Source: Anaerolineales bacterium (lineage in GTDB: Bacteria; Chloroflexota; Anaerolineae; Anaerolineales; Villigracilaceae). Taken from it: a stretch of 8,099 nucleotides of DNA. The stretch spans positions 1 through 8,099 of the forward strand of contig JANTFU010000094.1 of the NCBI GenBank assembly GCA_024763295.1, read 5' to 3'. Both the position numbers and the translations under genes were made by a program. The notes below the pieces were generated by a model. That model did not search any database and was not told the origin of the DNA. It worked only from the letters and a program-made list of their open reading frames with translations. Below are positions 1-6,504 of the stretch, in pieces (position 1 is the stretch's first letter; the number at the start of each line of letters is the position of its first letter).

Positions 1-282
1 TCCGTTTTTTCAAAATTTTACCCCGCTATTATACAGGCAAAGCCCCGAAAACGTATGGCGAGGAAGTCCTGAAAAGTTGGAAAGCGGATTATGCGGATTC
101 ACGCGGAATATTAGACCTCTTGCATCGCTCTAGCCGCCGTCCCCCCGGCGGTATTTGTGAGAAACCCGCGCCGAGGGCGGCACTGGGAGCAGGAGAAAAA
201 CAGATTTTGCCAGAAGTCTATTTTTTAAATCCGCGTCCCATTTTATCCGCCGAAACGCTCGCCTTTTTTGCTGGATACCGTC
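1..282. other. non-coding stretch past the nrdJ terminator
   Basis: No gene is supported. A plus-strand frame is open from the left edge to 362, but it has no credible start, runs through the nrdJ terminator and the repeat array, and its translation is arginine/proline-rich with no recognisable motif. The minus strand has only very short frames. The only structure seen is the inverted-repeat feature at 84-250. A gene convergent from beyond the left edge could end here but cannot be identified. Confidence 0.6.
84..250. repeat. degenerate inverted repeat, possible relic of a miniature transposable element
   Basis: TAGACCTCTTGC (112-123) and GCCAGAAGTCTA (209-220) are inverted repeats matching at 10 of 12 positions, and the outermost dinucleotide on each side is TA. 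Similarity continues outward: ACGCGGA (102-108) mirrors TCCGCGT (230-236), and GCGGATTA (84-91) mirrors TATCCGC (244-250). The left arm also holds three direct copies of GCGGATT or GCGGAAT (84, 93, 103). The roughly 85-bp centre is GC-rich with CCGCC/GGCGG dyads (134-151) and codes for nothing recognisable. The inner ends resemble IS5-type termini only loosely; no transposase is present. Confidence 0.35.
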
Positions 283-320
283 AAAAAAAGGTGGCTGCCC
301 AACAAAGAGACGGCCACCTT
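283..320 (-). terminator. intrinsic terminator of nrdR-nrdJ
   Basis: On the minus strand AAGGTGGC (320-313) pairs perfectly with GCCACCTT (295-288) across a 17-nt loop, and a run of seven T (289-283) follows. It is about 40 bp past the nrdJ stop, with the AACGTT repeat array between stop and hairpin. Confidence 0.9.
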
Positions 321-321
321 C

Positions 322-361
322 AACTTTCCAACGTTTTAACTAGCCAACGTTCAAACGTCTA
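322..361. repeat. AACGTTNN 8-bp-period array after nrdJ
   Basis: Five consecutive units with an 8-bp period (starting at 322, 330, 338, 346 and 354), consensus AACGTTNN; degenerate in units 1, 3 and 5 (AACTTTCC, AACTAGCC, AACGTCTA). The TAG stop of nrdJ (361-359) falls inside the last unit. The array fills the space between stop codon and terminator. Same unit and period as the two arrays around the four-helix-bundle gene. Confidence 0.7.
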
Positions 362-2962
362 ACACTCACTAAAGCCACAAGCGTAGCATTTACGGCAGCC
401 TTCTTCGTTCACGACCGCCGCTTCACCGCACTCAGGGCAAAGATCGCCAATACGCGGCAATTTACTGATCTGCGAGGCTTTGGGGGCTTCCTCACCACCA
501 TTGCTGCGCTCATGCGAAAGATGACGTTCATGGTCGGCTTCAGCTTCGGCAGGCGTGGAGGCGATCACTTCCTGCATCATCTCTTTTGATTCTTGCAGAT
601 AATCGGCGAGTACCTGTCCAACACCATCTGCCAACGAGCGCACGCGGTTGGGACCAAAGCCCAGCGATCTGCCGCCACCAATGCCGCCCAACTGACGGAC
701 AATCTCTTTGATGCGGTCACGCGGGGAAACGGGCGAAGCCAAACGCAGAATGTACGAGATCAAACGCCCAATCGCTTCAGAGACAGCCGCCGTCTCAGAA
801 CCGGCTTTGGATGTGTTCACAAAGACTTCAAAGGGCTGCCTGCCGCCGTTCTCATTAACGGTCACAAAGGCTTTGCCGAGCGGCGTTTCGATGTTATACG
901 TCCAGCCCAGCAGCGCGCGCGGACGCGGCTTCTTGCTCTCGCGCCACAGCGGCACCGATGAAGTCGTTTCGACCTGCGGCTGTTTCTGTTTGGCAGTTGC
1001 TTTGGTTTCAAGCACAACTGCGTCGCGTGAACCGGTTACATAAACCGTGATGCCTTTGCAGCCCAATTCCCACGCCAATTTGTAGGCTTCCGAGACATCT
1101 TCTTCCGTCGCGGTTGCCGGGAAGTTAATTGTCTTCGAGAGTGAGTTGTCCACAAAGGCTTGCAACGCGGCTTGCATACGCACATGCTCATCCGCCGTAA
1201 TATCAGACGAGACCACAAAGGTATTGCGAATATGCTGCGGTACATCACTGATATTTTGGCAAGACCCTTCTTCCATGACTTTATCAAAAATTTCCTGACG
1301 GTCTTCGCCTGCCAAACCTGCTTCCGCGAGCGCTTCTTCAAAAAGCGGACTAGCGTAAGTCAATTGCAAATCCTGTCCATTGTCATTAACGTGACGAATG
1401 TAGGCGAGCGCAAAAGTCGGTTCACAGCCGTATCCTTCACACCCGGCAACGGTAGCAATTGTCCCTGTGGGCGCGACCGTTGTTTGGGCAGCGTTACGGA
1501 TTCCGTGCTGCATAATCCCGTCCACAACGGAATCCCAATCGACATCCGGACGTCCCCAATTTTTCGTGTACGAAACAATCGATTTCGGCTTTTCCCAAGT
1601 CATCTTATTGGCGTCATAAATACTTCCTTCAATTGCGCTAAACGAGCCGCGCTCCTGCGCCATTTTGATGCTGGTCTGCATGGCGTGGTAGCGTACAAAC
1701 TCCATCAGTTGTGCGCCAAATTCCTGCCCCGTGCGCGAGCCATAACGCACACCCGCATGGTACATGATGTCCGCCAAGCCCATAATGCCCAACCCAATGC
1801 GGCGCGCGCTTTTGGCAGCCTGCTCCAACTGCGGCACAGCGGGGACATAGGCGTTCATATCGACCACGTCGTCGAGGAAGTAGGTTGAAAGCACCACACT
1901 CTTACGCAATTCTTCCCAATCCACGCCGCCATCGGGCGCACGATGCTCTGCCAAATTGACCGAACCTAAGCAGCAAGATTCGTAAGGTCCCAACCATTGT
2001 TCGCCGCACGGGTTTGTTGATTCAAGCGAATAAAGATGCGGGACGGGATTATCGCGATTCGCGGCGTCAAGGAAGAGCATGCCCGGCTCACCATTATGAT
2101 GCGCCTGCTGAACAATCATCTCGTATAGCTCCCGCGCGCGGACAGTTTTATACGTCCGAATCGGGATGCCCGCTGCCTCGGCTTGTTCGAGCGTCCCCTT
2201 AAACCCGCGATATTGGGGCGATAAAACATCCGGAAAACGCAAGTCCCAATCCGAATCCGTTTCAACCGCGCGCATGAAAGCATCCGTGATGCCAACGGAG
2301 ATATTGAAATTGGTAATATGGTTTTCATCGGTCTTGCAGGTAATAAAATCTTCAATGTCGGGATGGTCTACACGCAAGACGCCCATATTTGCGCCACGCC
2401 TCGTACCTCCTTGAGCAATCTCGCCAAAGGCATGGTCATAGACGCGTAAAAAGCCAACCGGTCCCGTCGCCTGCCCCGCAGAAGAATTGACCAGCGTCCC
2501 TTTCGGGCGCAAACGCGAGAAGGAGAAGCCATTCCCGCCGCCGGTCTGCTGGATGAGGGCGGCATCGCGCAGCGACTGAAAGATACCTGCCGGGTCTTTC
2601 CCCATATCATCATTGACGGGCAAAACAAAACAAGCTGCCAACTGTCCAAGCGGAGTGCCTGCTCCGGTAAAGGTCGGAGAATTCGGGAAGAACTTCTTAC
2701 TGACCAATAATTGGTAAAACTCGCGCGCGCGCTCAATCACGTCACCGCCCCACTGCTCTTCAGCCTTGGCAACATGATAGGCGACACGCCAAAACATTTC
2801 ATCGACGGTTTCAATTGGCTTACCGTCCTCGCCTCGGCGCAAATAGCGGCGCTCTAAAACCTGCATTGAATTATCACTCAGGTCAATGCTAGGCAAATCA
2901 GTAGGCAAAGGCGGGGTCGCTAAAAGACCCGGCTTAACAGCCATCACAGCTTTTTTCGTCAT
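359..2962 (-). CDS. nrdJ: adenosylcobalamin-dependent (class II) ribonucleotide reductase
   Basis: Reduces ribonucleotides to deoxyribonucleotides using a coenzyme-B12-derived thiyl radical, independent of oxygen. 867 residues from the chosen start. Seen: LAACFVLP with Cys111 (redox partner), [21 protein letters not shown] with Asn317, Cys319 (thiyl radical) and Glu321, Cys330 exactly 11 residues after Cys319 (second redox Cys), and APTGTIA at 497-503 (phosphate loop). Around residues 680-790 is the C-terminal TSCPD-type domain of this family. A variable acidic/basic linker follows, then a zinc-finger-like tail with CPEC, CRKCYAC and a terminal Cys (842, 845, 856, 859, 862, 867), the swinging thiols that re-reduce the active site. 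No N-terminal ATP-cone is seen, so dATP overall-activity control is probably left to NrdR. The start at 2962 is chosen over the in-frame ATG at 3013 because of AAGGAG 6 nt upstream. The TAG stop lies within a repeat array and a terminator follows. Confidence 0.97.
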   Translation of the reverse strand: MTKKAVMAVKPGLLATPPLPTDLPSIDLSDNSMQVLERRYLRRGEDGKPIETVDEMFWRVAYHVAKAEEQWGGDVIERAREFYQLLVSKKFFPNSPTFTGAGTPLGQLAACFVLPVNDDMGKDPAGIFQSLRDAALIQQTGGGNGFSFSRLRPKGTLVNSSAGQATGPVGFLRVYDHAFGEIAQGGTRRGANMGVLRVDHPDIEDFITCKTDENHITNFNISVGITDAFMRAVETDSDWDLRFPDVLSPQYRGFKGTLEQAEAAGIPIRTYKTVRARELYEMIVQQAHHNGEPGMLFLDAANRDNPVPHLYSLESTNPCGEQWLGPYESCCLGSVNLAEHRAPDGGVDWEELRKSVVLSTYFLDDVVDMNAYVPAVPQLEQAAKSARRIGLGIMGLADIMYHAGVRYGSRTGQEFGAQLMEFVRYHAMQTSIKMAQERGSFSAIEGSIYDANKMTWEKPKSIVSYTKNWGRPDVDWDSVVDGIMQHGIRNAAQTTVAPTGTIATVAGCEGYGCEPTFALAYIRHVNDNGQDLQLTYASPLFEEALAEAGLAGEDRQEIFDKVMEEGSCQNISDVPQHIRNTFVVSSDITADEHVRMQAALQAFVDNSLSKTINFPATATEEDVSEAYKLAWELGCKGITVYVTGSRDAVVLETKATAKQKQPQVETTSSVPLWRESKKPRPRALLGWTYNIETPLGKAFVTVNENGGRQPFEVFVNTSKAGSETAAVSEAIGRLISYILRLASPVSPRDRIKEIVRQLGGIGGGRSLGFGPNRVRSLADGVGQVLADYLQESKEMMQEVIASTPAEAEADHERHLSHERSNGGEEAPKASQISKLPRIGDLCPECGEAAVVNEEGCRKCYACGFSEC

Positions 2963-2968
2963 TCCATT

Positions 2969-2974
2969 CTCCTT
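2969..2974 (-). promoter_or_regulatory. nrdJ ribosome binding site (decides the start)
   Basis: AAGGAG followed by 6 nt and then ATG at 2962. The alternative in-frame ATG at 3013 is preceded by a pyrimidine-rich, hairpin-prone stretch without a Shine-Dalgarno sequence, and its extra 17 residues do not look like family sequence. Confidence 0.85.
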
Positions 2975-3035
2975 AAAATCTGAACTTGTTCTTACGTCAC
3001 TTGCCCCCTGCATTGCCGAAAGGGCAAAATAAAAA

Positions 3036-3482
3036 CTACTCTAAAAGGCGGTCTATCTCCGCACGCAAAGCATGGAGGTCATCCAAGCCGAGATAGACAA
3101 TTGCATAGCGCATGTATGCAATCTGGTCCAACTCCTTTAGCCCCGCAATCACCCTATCCCCAATCACCCGCGAGGAAACTTCCGATCTCCCCATCTTCAA
3201 CAAGGCATTCTCTACTTCGCTAACCAACTCTTCAATATCTGCCGCAGAAACCGGTCGCTTGGCACATGAAATGCGGATTCCGTTCTTCAGCTTTTCGCGG
3301 TCAAAATCTTCACGCGTGCCATCCTGCTTGACAATCAGAGGCGTCGCTAAGATCGGGCGTTCATACGAGCTAAAACGCTGTCCACACTCTTTGCACTCAC
3401 GACGACGCCGAATATTTCCGCGGCTATCGTGAGATGTATCAACGACTTTCGATGAATTATGGTGACAATATGGACAACGCAT
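3036..3482 (-). CDS. nrdR: transcriptional repressor NrdR
   Basis: Nucleotide-sensing repressor of ribonucleotide reductase genes. 148 residues, as usual for the family. The N-terminal zinc ribbon is MRCPYC (Cys3, Cys6) and ECKEC (Cys30, Cys33) with the basic run IRRRRE between them. The ATP-cone domain runs from about residue 48 to 138 ([15 protein letters not shown], ending in [13 protein letters not shown]); it binds ATP/dATP and sets oligomeric state and DNA binding. The reading frame extends 15 codons further upstream to an ATG at 3527, but NrdR proteins begin at MRCP, and GAAAGAG sits about 8 nt before the ATG at 3482, so I use that start. The first gene of an nrdR-nrdJ operon, 73 bp before nrdJ. 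Two NrdR-box-like sites in its leader suggest autoregulation, also covering nrdJ. Confidence 0.97.
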   Translation of the reverse strand: MRCPYCHHNSSKVVDTSHDSRGNIRRRRECKECGQRFSSYERPILATPLIVKQDGTREDFDREKLKNGIRISCAKRPVSAADIEELVSEVENALLKMGRSEVSSRVIGDRVIAGLKELDQIAYMRYAIVYLGLDDLHALRAEIDRLLE

Positions 3483-3525
3483 AGTAAAAACTCTTTCACT
3501 CGCCAAGCTAAAGAACATTTGTTTC

Positions 3526-3541
3526 ATACCAGATATGGGGG
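3526..3541. promoter_or_regulatory. candidate NrdR box 2
   Basis: Second site, minus-strand core CATATCTGG, matching the recalled 16-bp NrdR consensus at 10 of 16 positions. Its centre (3533/3534) is 31 bp, about three helical turns, from that of box 1, the spacing usual for tandem NrdR boxes. It is weaker than box 1 in the core because C and G replace the two w positions. Confidence 0.45.
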
Positions 3542-3556
3542 TTGTTTTCGAGAAAA

Positions 3557-3572
3557 TCCTTATATCTAGCGG
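3557..3572. promoter_or_regulatory. candidate NrdR box 1
   Basis: 16-bp site whose plus-strand core TATATCTAG fits the core wAtATaTwG of the NrdR-box consensus acaCwAtATaTwGtgt (recalled from the literature) at 8 of 9 positions, and 10 of 16 overall. It lies just downstream of the predicted transcription start and has a partner site with its centre 31 bp away. An NrdR box is expected here from the gene it precedes. Confidence 0.55.
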
Positions 3573-3584
3573 TGACAGGTCAAA

Positions 3585-3613
3585 ATTCTAGCACACGAGC
3601 AAAACTCCCACAA
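3585..3613 (-). promoter_or_regulatory. predicted promoter of nrdR-nrdJ (extended -10)
   Basis: Reading the minus strand: TTGTGG (3613-3608) as -35, a 17-nt spacer, and TAGAAT (3590-3585) as -10, preceded by TGC, which makes an extended -10 element. Predicted transcription start is near 3578, giving a leader of about 95 nt before nrdR. The element lies between the tal-pgi terminator and nrdR, where a promoter is required. A TTGACC (3583-3578) followed 16 nt on by AAGGAT is a weaker alternative. Based on sigma-70 consensus only. Confidence 0.55.
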
Positions 3614-3621
3614 GGGCAAAA

Positions 3622-3633
3622 AGGAATATTCCT
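3622..3633. promoter_or_regulatory. 12-bp perfect palindrome upstream of the nrdR promoter
   Basis: AGGAATATTCCT is a perfect dyad whose centre lies about 50 bp upstream of the predicted nrdR transcription start and 8 bp upstream of the -35 hexamer. The position would suit an activator or second regulator. No family of binding protein is recognised, and chance occurrence cannot be excluded. Confidence 0.3.
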
Positions 3634-3685
3634 ACCTTAAAATTTACCTACCGAAATTTCAACCTGAAAAGCCCCCTTTTTTGCG

Positions 3686-3721
3686 GAAAAGAAAAAGCCA
3701 GCAACCGAAGTTACTGGCTTT
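3686..3721 (-). terminator. intrinsic terminator of the pentose-phosphate operon
   Basis: On the minus strand AAAGCCAG (3721-3714) pairs perfectly with CTGGCTTT (3701-3694). After one mismatch, AAC pairs with GTT around a TTCG loop closed by C-G (the very stable C(UUCG)G tetraloop at 3710-3705). The stem is followed by TTTTTC and TTTTCC. It begins 19 bp after the tal-pgi stop, separating this operon from nrdR-nrdJ. Confidence 0.92.
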
Positions 3722-3740
3722 AATCGAAAATCAAAACGCG

Positions 3741-6443
3741 CTAGAGATGTTCAATTTGCACAGGTGAAGCAACATGCATCCGCATCACGCGCCGTCCAGC
3801 AGCATCTAAGGCGGCATAATCGCCCAACACCTGGGCGCGTTCCAACGTGCCAAAGCTCATCCCCTGTGTGGGGATCTCAATATCTTTTTCAGCATCCGCC
3901 GTAATCTGAATGAAAAGTCCGTTATTCGCCCCGCCTTTGTGCAACTGACCGGTTGAGTGCAGGAAGCGCGGACCGAAGCCAAGCGTGGTCGCCAAGCCCG
4001 TTTTCTTTTGGATGGATTGGCGCAGGGCGTCGAGGGATTTCTGCATCTCGGCGTTGCGCGGCAGGTAGGCGTGGATGGAGATATAGTCGCCGCTCCCCGC
4101 CTGCGCCAAAAAGGACTCGAACGCGGATTTTAGGCTTGTTTCCGTTATCTCAACATTGGCGTAAAACTTGGCATCTTCCGTTTCAAGGATGGGCGTGCCT
4201 TCATCCAGCGCGCCACTCTGGCTATACGCAAAAATTTGCGCCCGTGCCATAATCTTCGCCGATTCCACATTCGGCTGATCAAAGGCATTGACACCGAGCA
4301 GATGACAAGCAACCGCCGTGGCGTATTCCCAGCGGAAGAATTCAGTGAACAGGGAATAGGAATCAGGAACTGGGATTTCCAGAACGGGTTGATTTGCTGC
4401 CTTGAGCGCTGCGACAAAATCATCCTGTGCGCCATCCTGACGCAGATAAACGAAAAGACGATCAGCGTGATATTTTTCGGCGGGCATTTCAGGCTCGCCT
4501 TCGATGGGCAGAATGCCCTTGCCTTCCTTTCCCGTTGATTCGGCAATGAGCTGCTCCGCCCAAGCGCCAAAGGTGGAGAAAGCCTCGTCGGTCAGGATGG
4601 TGACTTTATCACGGCTGGCGAGGGCTGCTGCGCCCATCACTGCGCCGAGTGCCATGCCGCCCTTCGACTCACTCAGGGCAGCGCCCTTCGAGCGTCCAGC
4701 ACGGTCGAGGGCTTGGTTCAGGTCAATGCCCATCAGCGCGGCAGGGACGAGACCGAAAGCGGTTAGCGCCGAGTAGCGCCCGCCGACGGTTGAATCGGCT
4801 TGGAAAATTTTGCGAAAGTTCCGTTCGGTTGCCATTTTTTCAAGGTTTGAACCTGCATCGGTAATGGCAACGAAGTGCGAGCCGTCTGCGCCGCTTTCTT
4901 GCCAGAAGTAGTGGAAGGCAGACATGGTCTCTGCTGTGCCACCCGATTTGCTGGAGACAATGTAGAGCGTTTCGGCAGGCGGGAAGAGTTCACGCGCGGC
5001 AGCGACTTGGGCGGGGTCGGTTGAGTCGAGAATGGAGAAGGTTGAAGGTTGAATGTTGAAGGTTCTCGCCATCACTTCGGGGGCGAGGGATGAGCCGCCC
5101 ATGCCAAGCAGGAGGGTTTTGGTAATGCCCGCTTCCTTTACTTCTTGCGCAAAAGCGGTCGCTTCTTTCGCCAGTTGGCGCGAGGTTTCGGGCAGAGTTA
5201 GCCAGCCGAGACGGATTTTGACTTCGGCTTGACCGGCGGGGTCATCCGTCCACAGGGTGGGGTCGTGGGCGTCCATGCGGGCTGAAACGGAATCGGCTTC
5301 GAGTTGGGCAAGCGTCTCTTTGACGGAATCCTGCAAAGGTCCAAGCTGCGATACGGCGGCGGCACGCCGTTCATCCACAACGTTTAATAAATCCGTAAAA
5401 GCATCCGCAAAGGCTCTCACGCCGTCATCTTCCAGTTTTTGGGTGGCAGCGGCGAGCGAAACACCGGCGGCTTCGAGATCGGCGATTACTCTGTGCGCGG
5501 CTTCGAGGTCGGCTGAGAGGGTTTCGCCAGCCGTGCCGTGATCGATAAACGCGGCGAGCGTGGCGGGCGGGACGGTGTTGACGGTAGCCGCTCCGATGAG
5601 CGAATCGACGTAGAGCGTGTCGGGATAGGCGGGGTTCTTGGTGCTGGTGGATGCCCAAAGCGGACGTTGATAATTGGCGCGCGCAAGCTGGAGTTTGCCA
5701 AAACGGACGCTGCTGAAGACTTCTTGAAAGGCTTTGTAGGCGGTTTTAGCGCTGGCAATGGCGATCTTGCCGCGCAAGGGGGAATTTTCGGGAAGTTGCT
5801 TGTCGATGAGCGAGTCGATGCGGGAGACGAAGAAGGAGGCGACCGAGTGAATGCTCTCGATGCTGTCTTCGCTTTGCTCGGCGAGGACGCGGTCTTCAAG
5901 CCCGGCGATGTAGGCATCCATCACTTCGCGGTAGCGCTCAACGGAGAAGATGAGCGTGACATTGACATTGATGCCCGCCGCAATGGTCTGGCGAATGGCG
6001 GGCAAACCTGCTTTGGTGGCGGGAATTTTGATCATCAGGTTCGGACGGTTGACGCGCTCCCAAAGCTCTTGCGCCTGTTTGACCGTGCCGGCGGTGTCGT
6101 TTGCCAGATAGGGACTGACTTCGATGGAGACGTAGCCGTCCTGTTTTTCGCTCTCTGCATAAAGCGGGGCAAAAAGATCACAGGCAGCTTGAATATCTTC
6201 AACGGCGAGAGTCCAGAAGATGGTTTCGGCATCCGCCCCAGCCCAGGCGAGGGGAACGAGGGCATCGTCGTAATCGTTCGATTTGGCGATGGCTTTTTGG
6301 AAGATGCTCGGATTGGATGTCACGCCGCGAATTTCGCCGCGCGCGATCATGGCGGCAAGTGCGCCGTTTTCGAGCAGTTTGCGCTGGATGTTGTCGTACC
6401 AGATGGATTGACCGAGGGATGTTAGTTTTTCAATAGGTTTCAT
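3741..6443 (-). CDS. tal-pgi: bifunctional transaldolase / glucose-6-phosphate isomerase
   Basis: One 900-residue polypeptide carrying two cytosolic enzymes. Residues 1 to about 370 are transaldolase (sedoheptulose-7-P + glyceraldehyde-3-P to erythrose-4-P + fructose-6-P): TSNPSIFQKAI at 42-52, NLMIKIPAT with the Schiff-base Lys139, NVTLIFS at 161-167, SVASFFVSRID at 200-210, and the phosphate-site region STSTKNPAYPDTLYV at 265-279. Residues from about 400 to 900 are phosphoglucose isomerase (fructose-6-P to glucose-6-P): SIS-domain motifs GMGGSSLAPE (447-456) and SSKSGGTAET (497-506), VGGRYSALTAFGLVPAA (553-569) with Arg556, LIAESTGKEGKG (632-643) and STGQLHKGGANNG (830-842). Both active sites look complete, so fructose-6-P made by the first half can feed the second. 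Such fusions are known in several phyla including Chloroflexota. The SD (GGAAAA, 4 nt before the ATG) is weak. Residues 585-596 and 460-469 are encoded by short repeats (listed separately). An intrinsic terminator follows. Confidence 0.95.
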   Translation of the reverse strand: MKPIEKLTSLGQSIWYDNIQRKLLENGALAAMIARGEIRGVTSNPSIFQKAIAKSNDYDDALVPLAWAGADAETIFWTLAVEDIQAACDLFAPLYAESEKQDGYVSIEVSPYLANDTAGTVKQAQELWERVNRPNLMIKIPATKAGLPAIRQTIAAGINVNVTLIFSVERYREVMDAYIAGLEDRVLAEQSEDSIESIHSVASFFVSRIDSLIDKQLPENSPLRGKIAIASAKTAYKAFQEVFSSVRFGKLQLARANYQRPLWASTSTKNPAYPDTLYVDSLIGAATVNTVPPATLAAFIDHGTAGETLSADLEAAHRVIADLEAAGVSLAAATQKLEDDGVRAFADAFTDLLNVVDERRAAAVSQLGPLQDSVKETLAQLEADSVSARMDAHDPTLWTDDPAGQAEVKIRLGWLTLPETSRQLAKEATAFAQEVKEAGITKTLLLGMGGSSLAPEVMARTFNIQPSTFSILDSTDPAQVAAARELFPPAETLYIVSSKSGGTAETMSAFHYFWQESGADGSHFVAITDAGSNLEKMATERNFRKIFQADSTVGGRYSALTAFGLVPAALMGIDLNQALDRAGRSKGAALSESKGGMALGAVMGAAALASRDKVTILTDEAFSTFGAWAEQLIAESTGKEGKGILPIEGEPEMPAEKYHADRLFVYLRQDGAQDDFVAALKAANQPVLEIPVPDSYSLFTEFFRWEYATAVACHLLGVNAFDQPNVESAKIMARAQIFAYSQSGALDEGTPILETEDAKFYANVEITETSLKSAFESFLAQAGSGDYISIHAYLPRNAEMQKSLDALRQSIQKKTGLATTLGFGPRFLHSTGQLHKGGANNGLFIQITADAEKDIEIPTQGMSFGTLERAQVLGDYAALDAAGRRVMRMHVASPVQIEHL
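4659..4694 (-). repeat. dispersed palindromic repeat embedded in the isomerase coding sequence
   Basis: The 9-mer GCCCTTCGA occurs at 4659-4667 and again, in frame, at 4683-4691. The first copy is part of CCCTTCGACTCACTCAGGG (4660-4678), which has the form of the dispersed CCCTTCGAC...CTCAGGG repeat I recall from many bacterial genomes, Chloroflexota among them. It is translated as SKGAALSESKGG (residues 585-596), an 8-residue periodic, low-complexity segment located where isomerase homologues have a variable loop before the ALGA helix. The reading frame stays intact. Confidence 0.6.
5038..5066. repeat. 7-bp-period AAGGTTG repeat inside the isomerase domain
   Basis: AAGGTTG twice, then AATGTTG, then AAGGTTC, every 7 bp (5038, 5045, 5052, 5059). 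It encodes residues 460-469 (RTFNIQPSTF) between the first SIS-domain motif and LDSTDP, a surface-loop position. It resembles the AACTTTCC-type degenerate units of the intergenic arrays but has a 7-bp instead of an 8-bp period. Confidence 0.55.
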
Positions 6444-6464
6444 TTTATTTTCCGTTTCAAATAA

Positions 6465-6504
6465 AACGTTCTAACGTTTGAACGTTAGAACGTTGGAATG
6501 TTAG
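6465..6504. repeat. AACGTTNN array between the four-helix-bundle gene and tal-pgi
   Basis: Five 8-bp units (6465, 6473, 6481, 6489, 6497), four with a perfect AACGTT core and the last AATGTT. The TAA stop of the four-helix-bundle gene (6503-6501) is within the last unit. The first four units form a perfect dyad: 14-bp arms AACGTTCTAACGTT (6465-6478) and its complement (6481-6494) around 2 bp. On the minus-strand transcript this hairpin is followed by TTTATTT, so it may act as a partial terminator or a stabilising 3' structure ahead of tal-pgi. Confidence 0.85.

Noticed and set aside
3..362. Plus-strand frame open from the left edge as the 3' end of an upstream gene
   Set aside because: It runs through the inverted-repeat region, the nrdJ terminator and the AACGTT array, and the peptide is not protein-like. 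A real gene end in the first 70 bases cannot be excluded but is not supported.
1160..1888. 242-codon plus-strand frame opposite nrdJ
   Set aside because: It lies wholly antisense to motif-bearing nrdJ sequence and its translation shows no domain features.
2963..3013. Longer NrdJ start at 3013
   Set aside because: There is no SD before it, whereas AAGGAG is well placed for the ATG at 2962.
3483..3527. Longer NrdR start at 3527
   Set aside because: The extra 15 residues precede the invariant MRCPYC zinc-ribbon start and would overlap the candidate NrdR box 2; GAAAGAG supports 3482.
2963..3700. Cobalamin riboswitch controlling the B12-dependent reductase
   Set aside because: I see no B12-box-like conserved core in the nrdR leader or the nrdR-nrdJ spacer, and the spacer is too short for one.
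5538..6425. 295-codon open frame on the plus strand opposite the transaldolase domain
   Set aside because: It is an antisense shadow of a well-supported gene in GC-biased DNA: glycine/aspartate/arginine-rich translation, no recognisable motif and no independent signals.
6465..6504. CRISPR-like array
   Set aside because: The units are 8 bp with no spacers, far too short for CRISPR repeats, and there are no cas genes.
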